Below, one piece after another: positions 22,983-34,891 of a DNA stretch of 64,000 nt. The notes beneath the pieces were generated by a model. That model saw only the letters and a list, made by a program, of their open reading frames with translations. It was not told the DNA's origin and did not search any database. Origin of the DNA: Hemerocallis citrina. Taxonomy: Eukaryota > Streptophyta > Magnoliopsida > Asparagales > Asphodelaceae. Where the stretch lies: assembly GCA_017893485.1 (NCBI GenBank), contig CM030367.1, positions 82,218,853 through 82,282,852 of the forward strand, in the 5' to 3' direction. Numbering within the stretch: position 1 is the first letter of the stretch; each line of letters opens with the position of its first letter. A program made the translations under genes and the position numbers.

Positions 22983-22983
<1 letters not shown>
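22400..22983 (+). mobile_element. Non-autonomous Helitron C
   Basis: Matches copies A and B: ATAATAAAATACAAAGAAAGC at the 5' side and TTTCATATGTTGTATCG...GGGCAAATCTAG at the 3' end (CTAG 22980-22983, then T). The terminal hairpin has lost several bases. The TC start is hidden in a CT/AT tract. It contains a TTTA expansion at 22545-22639. Confidence 0.75.
22545..22639. repeat. (TTTA)n microsatellite
   Basis: About 24 TTTA units inside Helitron C, at the place where copies A and B have only a few. Confidence 0.95.

Positions 22984-23048
<65 letters not shown>
22984..23048. repeat. (AT)n microsatellite
   Basis: Pure TA dinucleotides starting directly at the 3' terminus of Helitron C. Confidence 0.95.
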
Positions 23049-23050
<2 letters not shown>

Positions 23051-23051
23051 T

Positions 23052-23402
23052 TCATTGTGCACCACCCCTCCGTGTGCACTCGTGTGACGCGGCCTTCCCG
23101 CCTTCGTATCGACGATCCGAACCGTTCACATTGATCTACACATCTAAATTAGTCTAAATATGCAAAATCAAATCATTTGAAATTTATTTGCCCATCCATC
23201 ATGTGACTATAAAAAATAATGATTTTCAGCTATACAATTTTGTAACACTTCAATGGATGGGCAAATGAATTTCAAATGATTTGATTTTACATATTTAGAC
23301 TAATTTAGATGTGTAGACCAATGTGAACGGTTCGGATCGTCGATACGAAGGCGGAAAGGCCGAGTGCACACGTCGTGTGCACCATAGGTGGTGCACAACG
23401 GA
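23052..23402. mobile_element. Fold-back MITE-like palindrome
   Basis: Arms from TTGTGCACCACC (about 23054) through GTATCGACGATCCGAACCG to TGCCCATCCAT, and inverted to about 23400, with a short centre near 23225. Nearly the whole unit is one inverted repeat of about 150-170 bp arms. AT tracts flank both sides. I could not fix a target duplication (CTTTCAT occurs on both sides but seven extra bases lie between on the right). Confidence 0.65.
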
Positions 23403-23406
23403 AGAC

Positions 23407-23410
<4 letters not shown>

Positions 23411-23440
<30 letters not shown>
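23411..23440. repeat. (AT)n microsatellite
   Basis: Short pure AT tract next to the fold-back element. Confidence 0.9.
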
Positions 23441-23442
<2 letters not shown>

Positions 23443-24060
23443 CCCCTGTTTTTCCAAAAACGTATTTTGTGTATTTTCTGTATTTAAAAAATTTCGCAAA
23501 TTTTTTTTTTCGGTTTTCAAATTCTTTTGTCAAATGTATTATTGGATCTCATATTAAAATCTGTTTTCCATCAATAATCTTATTTTTAAAGATTTTCTGT
23601 GATTATTATATTGCAATAGAATTCTTACTTTTTTTGTTATTATTACTCTTATTATTATTATTGTTATTAGTATTATGGTTATTCCGGATATTTTTATTGA
23701 TTATTAAAAATCCATTTTTTAATCTACTAACTGTATTGTAGCATTTTAAATCAATTCTATTTTTGTATTGCAAATTGCATTTTTATCTTTTTATTTGTTA
23801 TTTTATTTTCTTATTGAAATTTTTTAAAACCCTATAACCCATTTAAATTCTTATTGGATATTTTATTACCCTAATGGATTTTTTTAAACCCAATTACCCT
23901 ATTTACATTAACCCATTACCCATTTTAATTAAACCCCAATGCCCTAACTGACCCGAAACCCACCTACACCTACCCTGGTTGTTAACCCATACCCCTGTTC
24001 TATACCCGACTCGCTGTCCCCACCCAGACCCATTACCCTTCTCCTAACCACCTAAACCTT
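23441..24060. other. AT-rich then AACCC-like DNA, no gene
   Basis: Contains TTATTA runs, then degenerate ACCCATT/ACCCA repeats (23870-24050). No coding evidence. Confidence 0.4.
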
Positions 24061-24745
24061 ATTCTTCTGTATATATATATTACCCATGGCCATTTTTCCC
24101 CATCATCCCTGCACCTCTTCACCTTCCGCTTTCTCTCTCCCGTTCACCCTGGTCCCAACCCCATCTCCCTCCCGCTGTCTTCCCTCCTCCCCGGTCGCGC
24201 CTCTTACAGCGCCGCACCACTGACGTCTCGACGCACCGCGGTAAGCCACATGCGACGCAGTCAGTCGCGCTCCACCCTGCAGCGCCTCAATAGCAGACGT
24301 CATCAACCCCCGTCTGCAGCCCTGGTTCCCCCTCCTTGCGGTGCTCCTTCCACCCTCCTAGCGCCTCCCCTTGACAGCTACGACAGCCCCCGGCTTTTCC
24401 TCCGACCATCGTGCTCTCCTCCGTCGTTCGTCAGTTGCGACAGCGAGCTTCCCTCACTGCCGTCTTCCCTGTGTTGCCGTCCCTCTCCGACAGCATCAGC
24501 CCATGACAGCAGTGCCGAGTGCCGCGGTGTGTTGCCGTCTCCCTCGTCCGTTCGCGCTCTTGGTTAGCACGCGCGTGAGTTGCACGTGTTATTTGGGTTC
24601 GTTCGGAGTTTGTGCCTCGGGATCTGTTCCTGTTATTCTTGTTCTTGCTTCATTTTTGTCGTCGTCTCTCAGGCAAGTAACTTGTACTCAAATTCTTTTG
24701 TATGATACAAGTCAAAAATACCGCTTGTAGTGTAGTTGGGTTCTA
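24061..24745. other. GC-rich block of unknown nature
   Basis: A marked GC-rich, pyrimidine-rich island in AT-rich surroundings. Open frames (24250-24567, 24371-24730) are Ser/Pro/Arg-rich low-complexity text with no recognisable domain. It may be the leader of an old element or gene, but nothing proves it. Confidence 0.35.
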
Positions 24746-26859
24746 GAGACAATTCGTGTGTGAAACCCCTTTTTGATATTGTCTCTATAGTGTTTTGACC
24801 ATAGTTGCCTCACAACATATGACATGAATTAACCTAGGTTTCGCCCGTTCTTTATATGATATTTATGTGAAACAATTATGAGAACTCGTGTGCTTGTAAG
24901 ATCCATGTGAGATACTTGTTATGGACATGTTAATTACTCTATTTCATGATGTTTGGACACTTGATAAACTCGATTTCATGTTTGGTTGTGTTTGGATCAA
25001 GTTTCGTTGGATCTATATTGATTTTTGTTTTTGAGTAAAATCTGTATTTTGCCGTTATTCTGCTTTGATCAGTAATTTAGACCATATTAAGGTCAGTATC
25101 TTAATTTCAGTATAAAACATGATTTGTAGAGAAATTCATGTTCTTTCCTACCCCTCTGACCTTACTCGATTTTATTTTCGTATGTGTGAGATATGACTGT
25201 TTTACTACAGAGGTGTAGATCATTTCCAGATTTCGTTTCTTGGTGATTTGATGACTAAATCATTTTGATACTTGTGCTACACATATTATTTTGATCTAGA
25301 ACTTTGATCAGTTTTTCTATACTTATTTAGGGGTTACCCAGATTTTGATGGATTTTATTGATGAGTTTTATATGTCGTTTCATATTTGTTTATGAAAACT
25401 ATATTTGTTGTGTTTTGTTCGCTGTTTTGTAAAGAATCATATTTTCACCCTGTTTTCATAACTCTGCTAAATGACACTCCATTAAATATGATAAATATGA
25501 AAGTTGTGCTTAGATTATGATCACTAGAAAATCATTTATGACTAGATGAGACAATAATTGGTCAGAAGTATTTTATCACCTATGTAGATGATTATTGAAT
25601 GTTTGTCATACATATATGGAGGATGTAGCACTCGCTATTTTGATAAATTAAAATCTAGTTAAATGCTAAAAATCAAGGGTTCAGTGTTGATTGAGGTGGT
25701 GAATATGTTTAATAATTTTAGAGTAATTTGCATTTGGCATAATCTTTAGTGCATTATATTTACCATTGTCAAACAGTATTGATAAAGTTAGAATCAAATA
25801 CTCAGTGAAATGTTGAATTCTATGTTATGGACTGTTAGTTTGACTTTGAGTAATTACGAGTGATGTTACATTATCAATCATATTTCTAATTTGTTACCAC
25901 ACCCTAAGTTACTTACACCTTGTAGATTAACGATATAAAAACACAAATAATTTTGTCAAAGTGAAAAATGTGGTATGATAGATTTGTTAAAGTACATGAT
26001 CCTAGAAGGCCTAAAGTATGACCTATAACAAATATTTGTGTATACTTAGAAAGTGCAGAATGTGGTTCTATAGACAGTTTTGGATCTATCTAATTTGGGT
26101 TAATAGAATCTGGACTTGCAAAGTTCTTTGACAATGTGTTCATCAAAGGCAAATCTATGAAATTATCAGTCCTATTGTCACGGTCAATGATTCACAGTTT
26201 GAATCAAGAACCAGTTCTATTGATACTTAAACTTGAATGACAAATGAGCCAAGAAGAGTATTTAGTAGATAATGAGATGATTTTGTGTCATACAATAATA
26301 CTTTAAATTAGTTGATCTGTCGAAATGGGCTAAAACTATAGTAAGTAAGTGGGGTTTTTTAAAAGAAACTTAATTTTGATTGTTCAGTATCAATTTTAAT
26401 GCACTTCTAGTAGCTAAGAATTGACTGAGATAAAATAGACTGATTTATTGTCTACTCACATGTTTGTCATATTGCTACAATAAGGATTCTTCTTTCCCTT
26501 ACATCCTTTGAAAACTTTGTTATTCATAAAAGATTTTAAACAGTTTTGTATTGGAAATTTTTGTACCGGATAGTTTTGTACTAAGAGATTTGTACTACTA
26601 TGTTGAGTGAACAAGATTTTTTATTTAATAAAATCATCGTATGTTTTAAAACATGTAATATAGCTAACATACAAATAATTTGACAAATTTCTCAAAGAGC
26701 CTAGTATATGAATCAAGTAATTCAGATCAGTGTCTTTAACTTTGTGGTGTGTCAAATATAATGGCTAAATTTACTTGGTTTTATTGACATACTTGTTGAT
26801 TGGAAGTGACATCTCTATTATAAATGAAGTTAAAATTGTTCTATCCAAATAAATTTAGC
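24746..26859. other. No gene recognised; probably older part of a Copia relic
   Basis: AT-rich without open frames or clear repeats. Position just upstream of a Copia reverse-transcriptase remnant suggests decayed retrotransposon interior, which is inference. Confidence 0.3.
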
Positions 26860-27660
26860 ATGAAACATCTAAGTGTTGTGGACACCATATTATGTATAAG
26901 GGTGAGTTTTGATTGGCAAGGGATAACCCGTAGTCAAACTCGATAAATTAATAATGTGTTTCAAAAGGGGGGATATAGTGATTGAAAGTATGTTTTGAAA
27001 CACCTTATGATTATGATAAAAGGTTGACACCTTATGATGGTGCAACTATGAGACAAGTAGATCATTCTAAAAGAATTGAAAGTCTCGTGTATACAAAGAT
27101 CTGCACTAGAATAGACATAGCCTTTGAGGTAGGTATGATCTGCAGATTCACTAATAATTCCATACACATTTGAGTGCCCTTAAGAGGCTAATGAGATACT
27201 TGAGTGGTATTCATGAGTTTGCTTTGTGCTACTCAAAGTTTAGTGAAAGTCGACAACTAGTGAATATGTGTTCATACTAGGAGGAGCAGAAAAAAATTTA
27301 TGGAGATTAAAAGGTAAACAAGCATTGCGTTCTCATCCAAGAAATCAGACCTCTATGTGCTATCCTTGCAGGGAAAGAGGCTGAGTGGATTGAATGACTT
27401 ATTGCTAATCATCCATTGAGAAGTTTAAAGTAAATTATCTAATTCTGTTATGCTACTATCAAGCTATAATGCACTATAGCTCATAACTCACTCTATAATA
27501 GTAAGAGGAGTATATTAAGGCTGAAAGAAGCCTAGTTGAACTTTCTCATAGATAAAGTGAAATTGCAACAAGTATGGCTAATGTTCTTGGTAAGAGACTT
27601 GAAAGTGATCTAATTATCAAAACTGTGAGGAAAACGGAGTTAAAAGCTATTGAGTCAAAA
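26860..27660 (+). pseudogene. Copia reverse transcriptase/RNase H relic
   Basis: Scattered frames show the C-terminal end of Copia reverse transcriptase: MKHLSVVDTILCIRV, then RIESLVYTKICTRIDIAFEV followed by CRFTNNS, then LKRLMRYLSGIHEF. Beyond it, a poor RNase H remnant with KEAEWI and SLYNSKRS. Many stops and shifts mark it as old. I could not delimit its LTRs. Confidence 0.65.
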
Positions 27661-28272
27661 GCTTTAATATCCAAGTTGTTTTGAGATTTAGAATCCAATT
27701 GAAGCCATAGAGAATTTCAAACTGAAGCATCAATTTTAGGCAGTTGGCATGATTTAGATAATTTGAAAAGTTCTATATAAATTCTGTTAATAAATAACTT
27801 CATTCCAATTTTGATGATGCTATATATTTTCATAATTTACATAGAATCATCTCATTATTCCAAATGAAAGCATGAAAACTTATTGATGTGTTTCCGATGT
27901 TTAGAATGGTTGTTATATCATTCCAATTTTGATGATTCAGAATTAACCATAATTGATTTGACTGTTCTATCATTCCAATATGAAACATTGTATAGTTTTT
28001 GTGTAGAAACTATAATAGTTCTTGTTCTTTATTTTGTTAAAGAGACTTGATTGTGATGCTTGCATTGCATTTTGCTAAGCTACCGTTTAATTGTACTAAG
28101 ATCTTTAGTTGAACTAGATACTTTATGAAATTTGCTAGAATTCTTAGAGATGTGTCTCTTGATATTCTTGTTTTCCATGAGCTAGCAAAGATGGAGGAGT
28201 TGAATTTGTCAACATAGATTTCAGAATAATGATTTGCTCAAAATGGAGGAGTAAATATAAAGCAGTTTGTAA
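27661..28272. other. No gene recognised
   Basis: AT-rich DNA, possibly the tail of the Copia relic. TTCCAATTTTGATGAT-like motifs recur (27800-27970). Confidence 0.35.
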
Positions 28273-28986
28273 GAGCATCTGTAGTCGTTGAAGGTGAAAA
28301 AATGGATATATGGATAAATGGAAATAAGAATCGAACTTTTGCTGCACTCGTTAAAAAGCTATTTTTTAGGAATCTATCGTAAAATAATAAGCGACGGCAC
28401 ATGAAGTGCCATCGGAGAGGGGGAAAAAACACTTAATTTTGTGGGACGGCACTCGAAGTGCCGTCCGATCGCAAAAAAAAAATAAATAAATAAAAAATAC
28501 AAGGAGTGACGGCACATGAAGTGCCGTCGGAGCCAAAAGTGAAAAAAATATAGCCGTTGGATTGTGAAGAATGCCCATCAAATAGCCGTTGAATATAAGC
28601 GGGGGCATTTTAGTCAATGAAGATTTTTTTTTTTTTTAAAAATAGCAAAGGACGGCACATGAAGTGCCGTCCGGGAACTAGGGAAATATTGGGACGGCAC
28701 TCGAAGTGCCGTCCAAGGAGGAATTCGTTTTGGGTTTTTTTATTTTTTTTTTGGGCTTTTTAATTGCAAAAAATTCCTTTATTTTTCAAAAGTGCCGTCC
28801 GACGTGGAATTTTTTTTTTTTTGGGTGCGACGGCACTCGAATATGGATAATTCTCAAATCGATTCTCATTTATAGCACACGACTGTAGCGATTTATCGAT
28901 AAAATGGATATTTGGCAAACGAGTGCAGCACGTTCTTCAAGCAAATATCCATTTTATCAATATTTGGCAAACGACTACAAATGCTC
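28273..28986. mobile_element. Harbinger-type MITE 2 with repeated palindromes
   Basis: TAA on both sides (28270-28272, 28987-28989). The ends are GAGCATCTGTAGTCGTT and, inverted, GAGCATTTGTAGTCGTT. The interior carries about six palindromes of the form GACGGCAC-atgaa/tcgaa-GTGCCGTC (28392, 28443, 28508, 28650, 28693, and a split one at 28790/28828). No coding region. Its layout parallels MITE 1 but the palindrome arms differ. Confidence 0.9.
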
Positions 28987-28989
28987 TAA

Positions 28990-29885
28990 GGATATAGTTT
29001 TGGTTTATTTCTCTAAAGAATAAATTTGTCACTTGCTTGATAAAACTTCTGTTGAGTTTAAGACTCTTGTGTTCATGAGCTTAAAACTCATATTTTGTTC
29101 TTGAAGTTTATTTGCTTTGGTTGATTTTGAAACCATGACAAGTTTTTCTAGTTGGTTTAGTCATTGTGAACTATTCTGTTTTGATATGGTCTTTGAACTA
29201 TTTGTTTATTTTGGTTTAGTCTCATTTGAACTATTCGAGTTATAATTGATTTAGTCTATGAACTATATTATTTTTGTGAGTCAATGATTTAACGGGGCAA
29301 TGCCTAATATATTGAGAATATATGAGGAGATTGTTGGACATATAGGTATATTCTCAATATAATAGAATATTATTGTGTATAATGTTCTATGGGGCAACAC
29401 ATGCATTGTACGTGTTATCTGTTTAATTGTTGGACCGGGTTGAGTTGGCATAATGCCCAGTACCCTAAACCCAGTTCATCTCATATAAAAGCTGGTTTAG
29501 AGGTAGTGTTCTATGATATTCCAAAAGCAGGATATAATATCTTACGCGCCTATGAGATATAAACCATAACCCTAATTACTCATCTTGATCTAACAATGAT
29601 CATATTATTTTCCTCGCAACTAGATAAAATTACATAAGCATCATTATAGTCCATGATTTGATATGGTCAGTATGTGCACCGTACAAGTCTACTGCTAGTT
29701 TAGTCGTAATTGGGAAGACAAACAAGCTAGCGGTAAAATACTTCAGGTAAGTTTTAATTTAGCATGAATGCATTTGATTGTAGACACCAATTCGACACAC
29801 AAAGAAAATGCCTCTTTATTATCATTAATTTCTTATTTTCTTCACAAAACTCTCACGTGAGTCTGTGAACTGCAAAACGAAAGCA
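28990..29885. other. No gene recognised
   Basis: AT-rich. TTGAACTATTTG/TGAACTATT repeats (29170-29265) and a TATA-like CTCATATAAAAGC near 29480 could belong to an old LTR, but no partner was seen. Confidence 0.35.
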
Positions 29886-30454
29886 GAAGAGCATCTCCAA
29901 TGGGGCTCCATTTTGAAGAAATGAAGCCCCAATGGTGCTCTATCTCTATCTCCAAAATAGAGATTGGGTGAAAACGTCTCCAAATTTGGAGACTCTTCAT
30001 CCCATCTCTAAATCACTATTCTTTTTTTTTATTTCCCATTTTACCCCTTTTGACCTTAACATCTTTTTAAAAATTCCTTCCATGTCCTTTAATTAAAATG
30101 TGTATTGTATATTTCGTGAATGTATCTTATAAAATATTAAACAAAATTTTATTATTTTGCTACAGTTGGAAATGTCTTGACCATACCTTTAAAATGAGAC
30201 CAATTTTGAATATATTTTTTTTATTTGAAAAAATAATTGATACAATATTTATAGATAAGATTATTTAGTTATTTTGTATTAGCTTAACATATTTTAAAAA
30301 GACTACCCACTCATACAATGTGATCATTAATTGGAAATAGATAAACGACAAATACATAGAATCATTAATTGAAAATACAAACGTTGGACATTGAAATACA
30401 TAGAACTGAATAATAAAAAAAAATTAAAATTATAACATTAATAATCCCCAACTT

Positions 30455-31843
30455 TTAATCCATTTCATTGCCGTGTCTTGCCCACAAATGCTCTATCAGT
30501 GCATTTCTAAGTGCAATATGAGCATTTTTGTCTTTGAGTTGCTTGTGTCGAGCAAGAAATCATTGGAATTGCTCAGCTTCGTTGACATCAATCTCTTGAG
30601 TATTCTGAATAATTGCAGGAGTAGACAAAACTAGGCTTTCAGAGTCATCGCGTTCATTCTCGATAATCATATTGTGCATTATAACACACGCAGACATGAT
30701 GTCATGTAGTACACTTTTATTCCAAAAACGTGATGGTCCTTTGATGGTGGCAAATCGTGCTTGAAGGACTCCAAATGCACGCTCCACGTCTTTTCGGTAT
30801 GATTCTTGCATCATTGCGAAATATTGTTTCTTTGGACCTTGGGGTTGGGAAATAGTTTGTACAAGGGTTAACCATTTGGGGTATATGCCATCGGCTAAAT
30901 AGTAACCGACAACATATTCTTTACCTTGAATTGTATAATTAGCAGGAGGAGTAATACCTTGAGTTAGGTTAGCGAATAGATTTGACGCTTGCAACACATT
31001 GATGTCATTGTTCGAGCCCGGTAGTCCAAAATATGCATGCCATATCCATAAGTCATAAGAAGCCATTGCCTCAAGAATGATAGTTGGACTACCATGACGA
31101 CCCGAGTATTGTCCCGCCCAAGCCGTTGGACAGTTTTTCCATGCCCAATGCATACAATCAAGACTACCCAACATTCCTGGAAAACCTCGTTCTTCACCCT
31201 TCTGTAATAATCTTGCAACATCATTGGCATTGGGTGTTCTTAAGTATTCATCTCCGTAAACCTCTACAATTGCCCTGCAAAATTTCTTTAAACATAAAAT
31301 TGCAGTAGACTCACCAATTCTTATATATTCATCGGTACAATCCGCTGCTGATCCATATGCCAACATTCGAAATGCTGCCGTGACCTTCTGCACAGTGGAT
31401 AATCCAAGCTTTCCGATACCATCTCTCTTTTGCACGAAGAAGGTATCATGATCTTTTACCGCATCGACAATACGAAGAAATAGACTTCTCTGCATCCGGA
31501 ATCTTCTACGAAATAAATTTTCTCCATATGTAGGCTTCTCAGAAAAATAATCATTCCATAGACGAGAATTCCCTTCTTCTCTTTCACGGTTGATCACAAT
31601 GTGGCCCCGAATTGATCCTCGGTGTGGTGGTTCATCATCATCGACAAGGTATTCACTCATGATGGCCTTGTTAGATGCATATAAACGAGCTAATAATGCT
31701 TCTTCTGCTTCCCATTCTTTCATTTTCTCCTCCCATTCTGTCGCCGATGGAATCAGAAGATTGGCTGATGTTGGTGAAAGAGGTATTTGTTCATCGTCAA
31801 AATTAGAAGGTGGTAGATAAGATGACCCTTCTCTAAAGCTCAT
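30455..31843 (-). pseudogene. PIF/Harbinger (HARBI1-like) transposase, late nonsense mutation
   Basis: An ATG at 31843 opens 427 codons to a TGA at 30560-30562. Reading through, the frame continues FLARHKQLKDKNAHIALRN and stops at 30455, as other plant members do, so the TGA looks like a nonsense change at a tryptophan and removes about 34 residues. The DDE nuclease core is present: GSLDCMHWAWKNCP (first D, about residue 230), LPGSNNDINVL (second D, about 275), RKDVERAFGVLQARF (E, about 355). An N-terminal helical region with RRRFRMQRSLFLRIVDAV precedes it. The loss is outside the catalytic core, so partial activity cannot be excluded. Confidence 0.88.
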
Positions 31844-32026
31844 TGTTAGAGAATGTTGGATTTGGTCGTCTTATATGAAGAGGTTAGGGCTGAAGGATGT
31901 AGTATTCATGGTTATATGTTGCTTATATAGATAATGAGTTACATAACCAGCATTGGATTCTCTGTCAATGCATTAATTCGGTCGTATTAACCAACATTGG
32001 ATTCTCTGTCTTTGATTCCCTACCGT

Positions 32027-32246
32027 TGGCATTGGATACCCTGTCTTCATCAGTCAAGTCGTTTGTCTTCTCCTGTGGCATTGGATACCCTGTCCTCATC
32101 AGTCAAGTCGTTTGTCTTCTCCTGTGGCATTGGATACCCTGTCTTCATCAGTCAAGTCGTTCGTCTTCTCCTGTGGCATTGGATACCCTGTCTTCATCAG
32201 TCAAGTCGTTCGTCTTCTCCTGTGGCATTGGATACCCTGTCTTCCC
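32027..32246. repeat. 49-bp minisatellite between the divergent genes
   Basis: Units start at 32027, 32076, 32125, 32174 and (partial) 32223, each TGGCATTGGATACCCTGTC followed by TTCATCAGTCAAGTCG and TTCGTCTTCTCCTG. Related GCATTGGATTCTCTGTC copies flank it. It occupies the shared promoter region, 183 bp from the transposase start and 138 bp from the Myb-like start. Confidence 0.95.
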
Positions 32247-32383
32247 TAATGCATTACATAGCCAGCATTGGATTCTCTCATGAAGTGGGTTGTCTTATAA
32301 ATATTGACATCATTCAGTAACCATTTTTCAAACTCATAACTCTTTTCCTATCTTCTGAACTTAAAACTTTTTCCTACTCTCCT

Positions 32384-33534
32384 ATGGATACAGTCAAGGT
32401 ATTTAATCGTGGAAAATCATTCTCTATAGAAGAAGATCAAGCTTTGTGCTCCATATGGCTTGACATTTCTCAAGATCCTATCTTGGGTAGTAATCAAAAA
32501 AAGGACAAGTTATGGGAGAGAGTTGCAGCAACTTTCGGTAAACGTAACCCTTCTCTTTGTGTTACAAGTCGATCACCGAAGTCTCTACAATGTCGTATGA
32601 CCCTAATCGTAAGAGCTGTAAGCAAGTTTCGTGGTTGCATTCGTCAAGTCGAGCGCCTTAATCCAAGCGGTGCTTCTGAGCTAGATATTGTGAGTATTTC
32701 ATTCATATCTTTCTTCTAATAATATTATTACATTTGTATTAATTACTTTTTACATGTTTCTAAATGTAGATTAAACGTGCCAAAGTACTATTTTCACAAG
32801 ATTCAGATGAAAAAAAGGGGTTTGTATTTGATCATGTGTGGTTCATCCTCAAGGATGCTGAGAAATGGACCAATACAAATTCCGGATCTCCTGCGGCCTC
32901 CAAAGGTTCACAAACCAACATGTCGCAAGGATCCGAAACGGGGTCTCCGTTAGGTCCAAGATCCATTGATATGAATGTAGACGACGATGAGCGAGTGTCA
33001 ATCGAAGAGGAACAAACACCAATCAATGAATCATCAAGCCGCCCTACAGGAAGGAAAAAAGAAAAGATGAAAAAGAAACAATCCGATAAGCAAAATTATT
33101 TTATCGAATCACTAGCTGAAGAGAATCGAGAAATTCTAAATACATTGAAAAGAGGGCAAGAAGCACGGGAGAAAGAAACATCGTTACGCTACAATCTCTT
33201 AATGTTGAATGCTGAAAATGAGAAGAAAAAATTAGAACTAGAGGCTCAACGTCAAGAGATGCTATATATGGAGAAAGACCTAAATTCTATATCCGATCCC
33301 ATCAAACGAGAATACTTTCGGAAGAAAAAAGAACAAGTTTTAAATAAGAGTAGTAATTCAGAAGTCTTTGGGTCATCCTCTCAATTTATGCATAATAATT
33401 TCCCTGACTGTAACCAATATCAAACTGGATACCAATGTGAGGTGGATCATCCGCACCTTATTATGGAGCAAGTGGATATGGAGGAACCAGACAGGGAGGA
33501 CATAGGTTTGGAGATGACTTACCGGAATATTAAA
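32384..33534 (+). pseudogene. Myb/SANT-like partner protein of the PIF element
   Basis: Exon 1 (32384-32689) encodes KSFSIEEDQALCSIWLDISQ, a SANT/trihelix-type start, and ends at GATATT|GTGAGT. Exon 2 starts after TGTAG at 32770 and keeps frame (IKRAKVLFSQD, then KGFVFDHVWFILKDAEKW, as in the 'NAM-associated C-terminal' family). A lysine- and glutamate-rich coiled coil follows. Near 33430-33450 the frame shifts: the natural tail, rich in Gly and Tyr (YYGASGYGGTRQGGHRFG), lies in another frame and stops at 33531-33533. In related elements this protein binds the ends and acts with the transposase. Whether the shift is real or a base-call error is open. Confidence 0.8.
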
Positions 33535-34102
33535 TTATATCTAATTTTTAATGTTATCGTAATTTGCTATTATGTAATTTGTTTTTCCTGTTATTGTAGT
33601 TTGTTGTTATTGTATTAGCTTATCTGTATTTTCTTCATCTTCATGTTGTACTTTCATTTTTAATTATTATAATCCGAAATTTTCTATTTCTGTTAAAATT
33701 TAATATTAAAATATACTAAATTAGAAAATTTATTTGATTAATGTTATATATGATATTATTAAATCAATTCCAAAGTAATTTTACACTTGATTATTTTACA
33801 TTGTTAATACAAGTAAAAAGTTCATAATTTAAAATTAGTTCCAAAAAGTACTAATATTAGGCTCGTTTTAAAGCATTCGGCGAGATATTTCCAACAGCAT
33901 AATTTTTATTTTTCCAAATAAATTATTAATATCAGCAATTTAATATAAAATTATTTATAACAAAACTAATTACAAATTCCTAAAAATTATAGAGATGTCC
34001 CATTGGAGTGGGTCTCTATTACCTCATCTCTATAATGGAATATTCCCAGGAATATTCCATTATAGAGATGAGAAATAGAGACTCCCATTGGAGATGCTCG
34101 AA

Positions 34103-34891
34103 GAGCTTCTACTTCTCTCTTTCGTCCCAAAACACCCAACATTTCTCTAATCCCAATGGATAAACATACATGGACCTAAATCTTGGAGTGCATCCTTTGC
34201 CACAAAATGCTCGCCGAGTCTAACCACCAGACTCCTTGAAGGTAGCTGAATGAAACTAGGCAAAATAAATTAGAATGCTAATGATAGACAGGAAACACAC
34301 ATCAGAAGGTAGCTAACCATATATAGGAAACACACTCATCGGAAGGTACCTGAAAGGAAGTTTCAAGATGATATTTTTGATAAGGGGTTCTTTGGTTCAT
34401 GGTAAGTAAAGTTAACTACTTTATTAAGCTGCACGTAAGAAGTTAAGGAATAATCTGTTGCTTGCAACTTGGACTTGCAACCAAAGGGGATCTTGCAACG
34501 AAGGTTACAACTGCTTTTTAGTTGGACCCGCAATCAAACTCTTTCTCTAATGAACCAAACACTCCTAAAGTACTAATTAAAATTCATACAGTTCTATTAT
34601 ATAGACTGTTAAGTTAGCCAAATTGCTGATTTGCACGGTCGTCAAATTGAATTCCACCCCAAAATTTCAATTTAAGGTGTAACGTGTTAGGAAAATAGAA
34701 AAAATGTAAAGCATAAATAGCCCTCAGATTTTCTGCAATAATACCAAGGATAGAATACAACTCTTGTAATCATCGCATCTCATATAATTTCCAGAAGAAC
34801 AGGTTGCAGTTCACCTCATTCTTCTAAATCATACGAGTTCAGTTAAATAAATTGTACATTACAAATAACTAAGAACAAAAAAGTCACCTAC
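34103..34891. other. Intron-like DNA of the V-ATPase pseudogene
   Basis: No coding signal. Together with everything back to 5788 it forms a single intron between two adjacent V-ATPase exons. Confidence 0.5.

Larger units (their letters stand above)
29889..34099. mobile_element. PIF/Harbinger element with both genes
   Basis: Terminal repeats GAGCATCTCCAATGGG at the left and the inverted form at the right, with GAA on both sides (29886-29888, 34100-34102). Inside are a HARBI1-like transposase on the minus strand and a Myb/SANT-like protein on the plus strand, divergently transcribed, the standard two-gene set of this superfamily. A 49-bp minisatellite sits between the two starts. Both genes have one late defect each. 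The GAGCATC start is shared with the two MITEs in this window, so this kind of element could have mobilised them. Confidence 0.92.

Noticed and set aside
23049..23412. CTTTCAT as the target duplication of the fold-back unit
   Set aside because: Seven bases separate it from the right arm, while it touches the left arm.
23870..24050. ACCCATT/AACCC-rich stretch like interstitial telomere repeat
   Set aside because: The units are irregular and do not keep the plant telomere unit CCCTAAA in tandem.
24250..24730. Ser/Pro-rich open frames in the GC-rich block
   Set aside because: Two frames overlap on the same strand, composition is low-complexity and no start or splice context supports either.
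32027..32246. Regular repeats that might suggest a CRISPR array
   Set aside because: The units are contiguous 49-bp tandem copies without unique spacers, in a plant transposon promoter.
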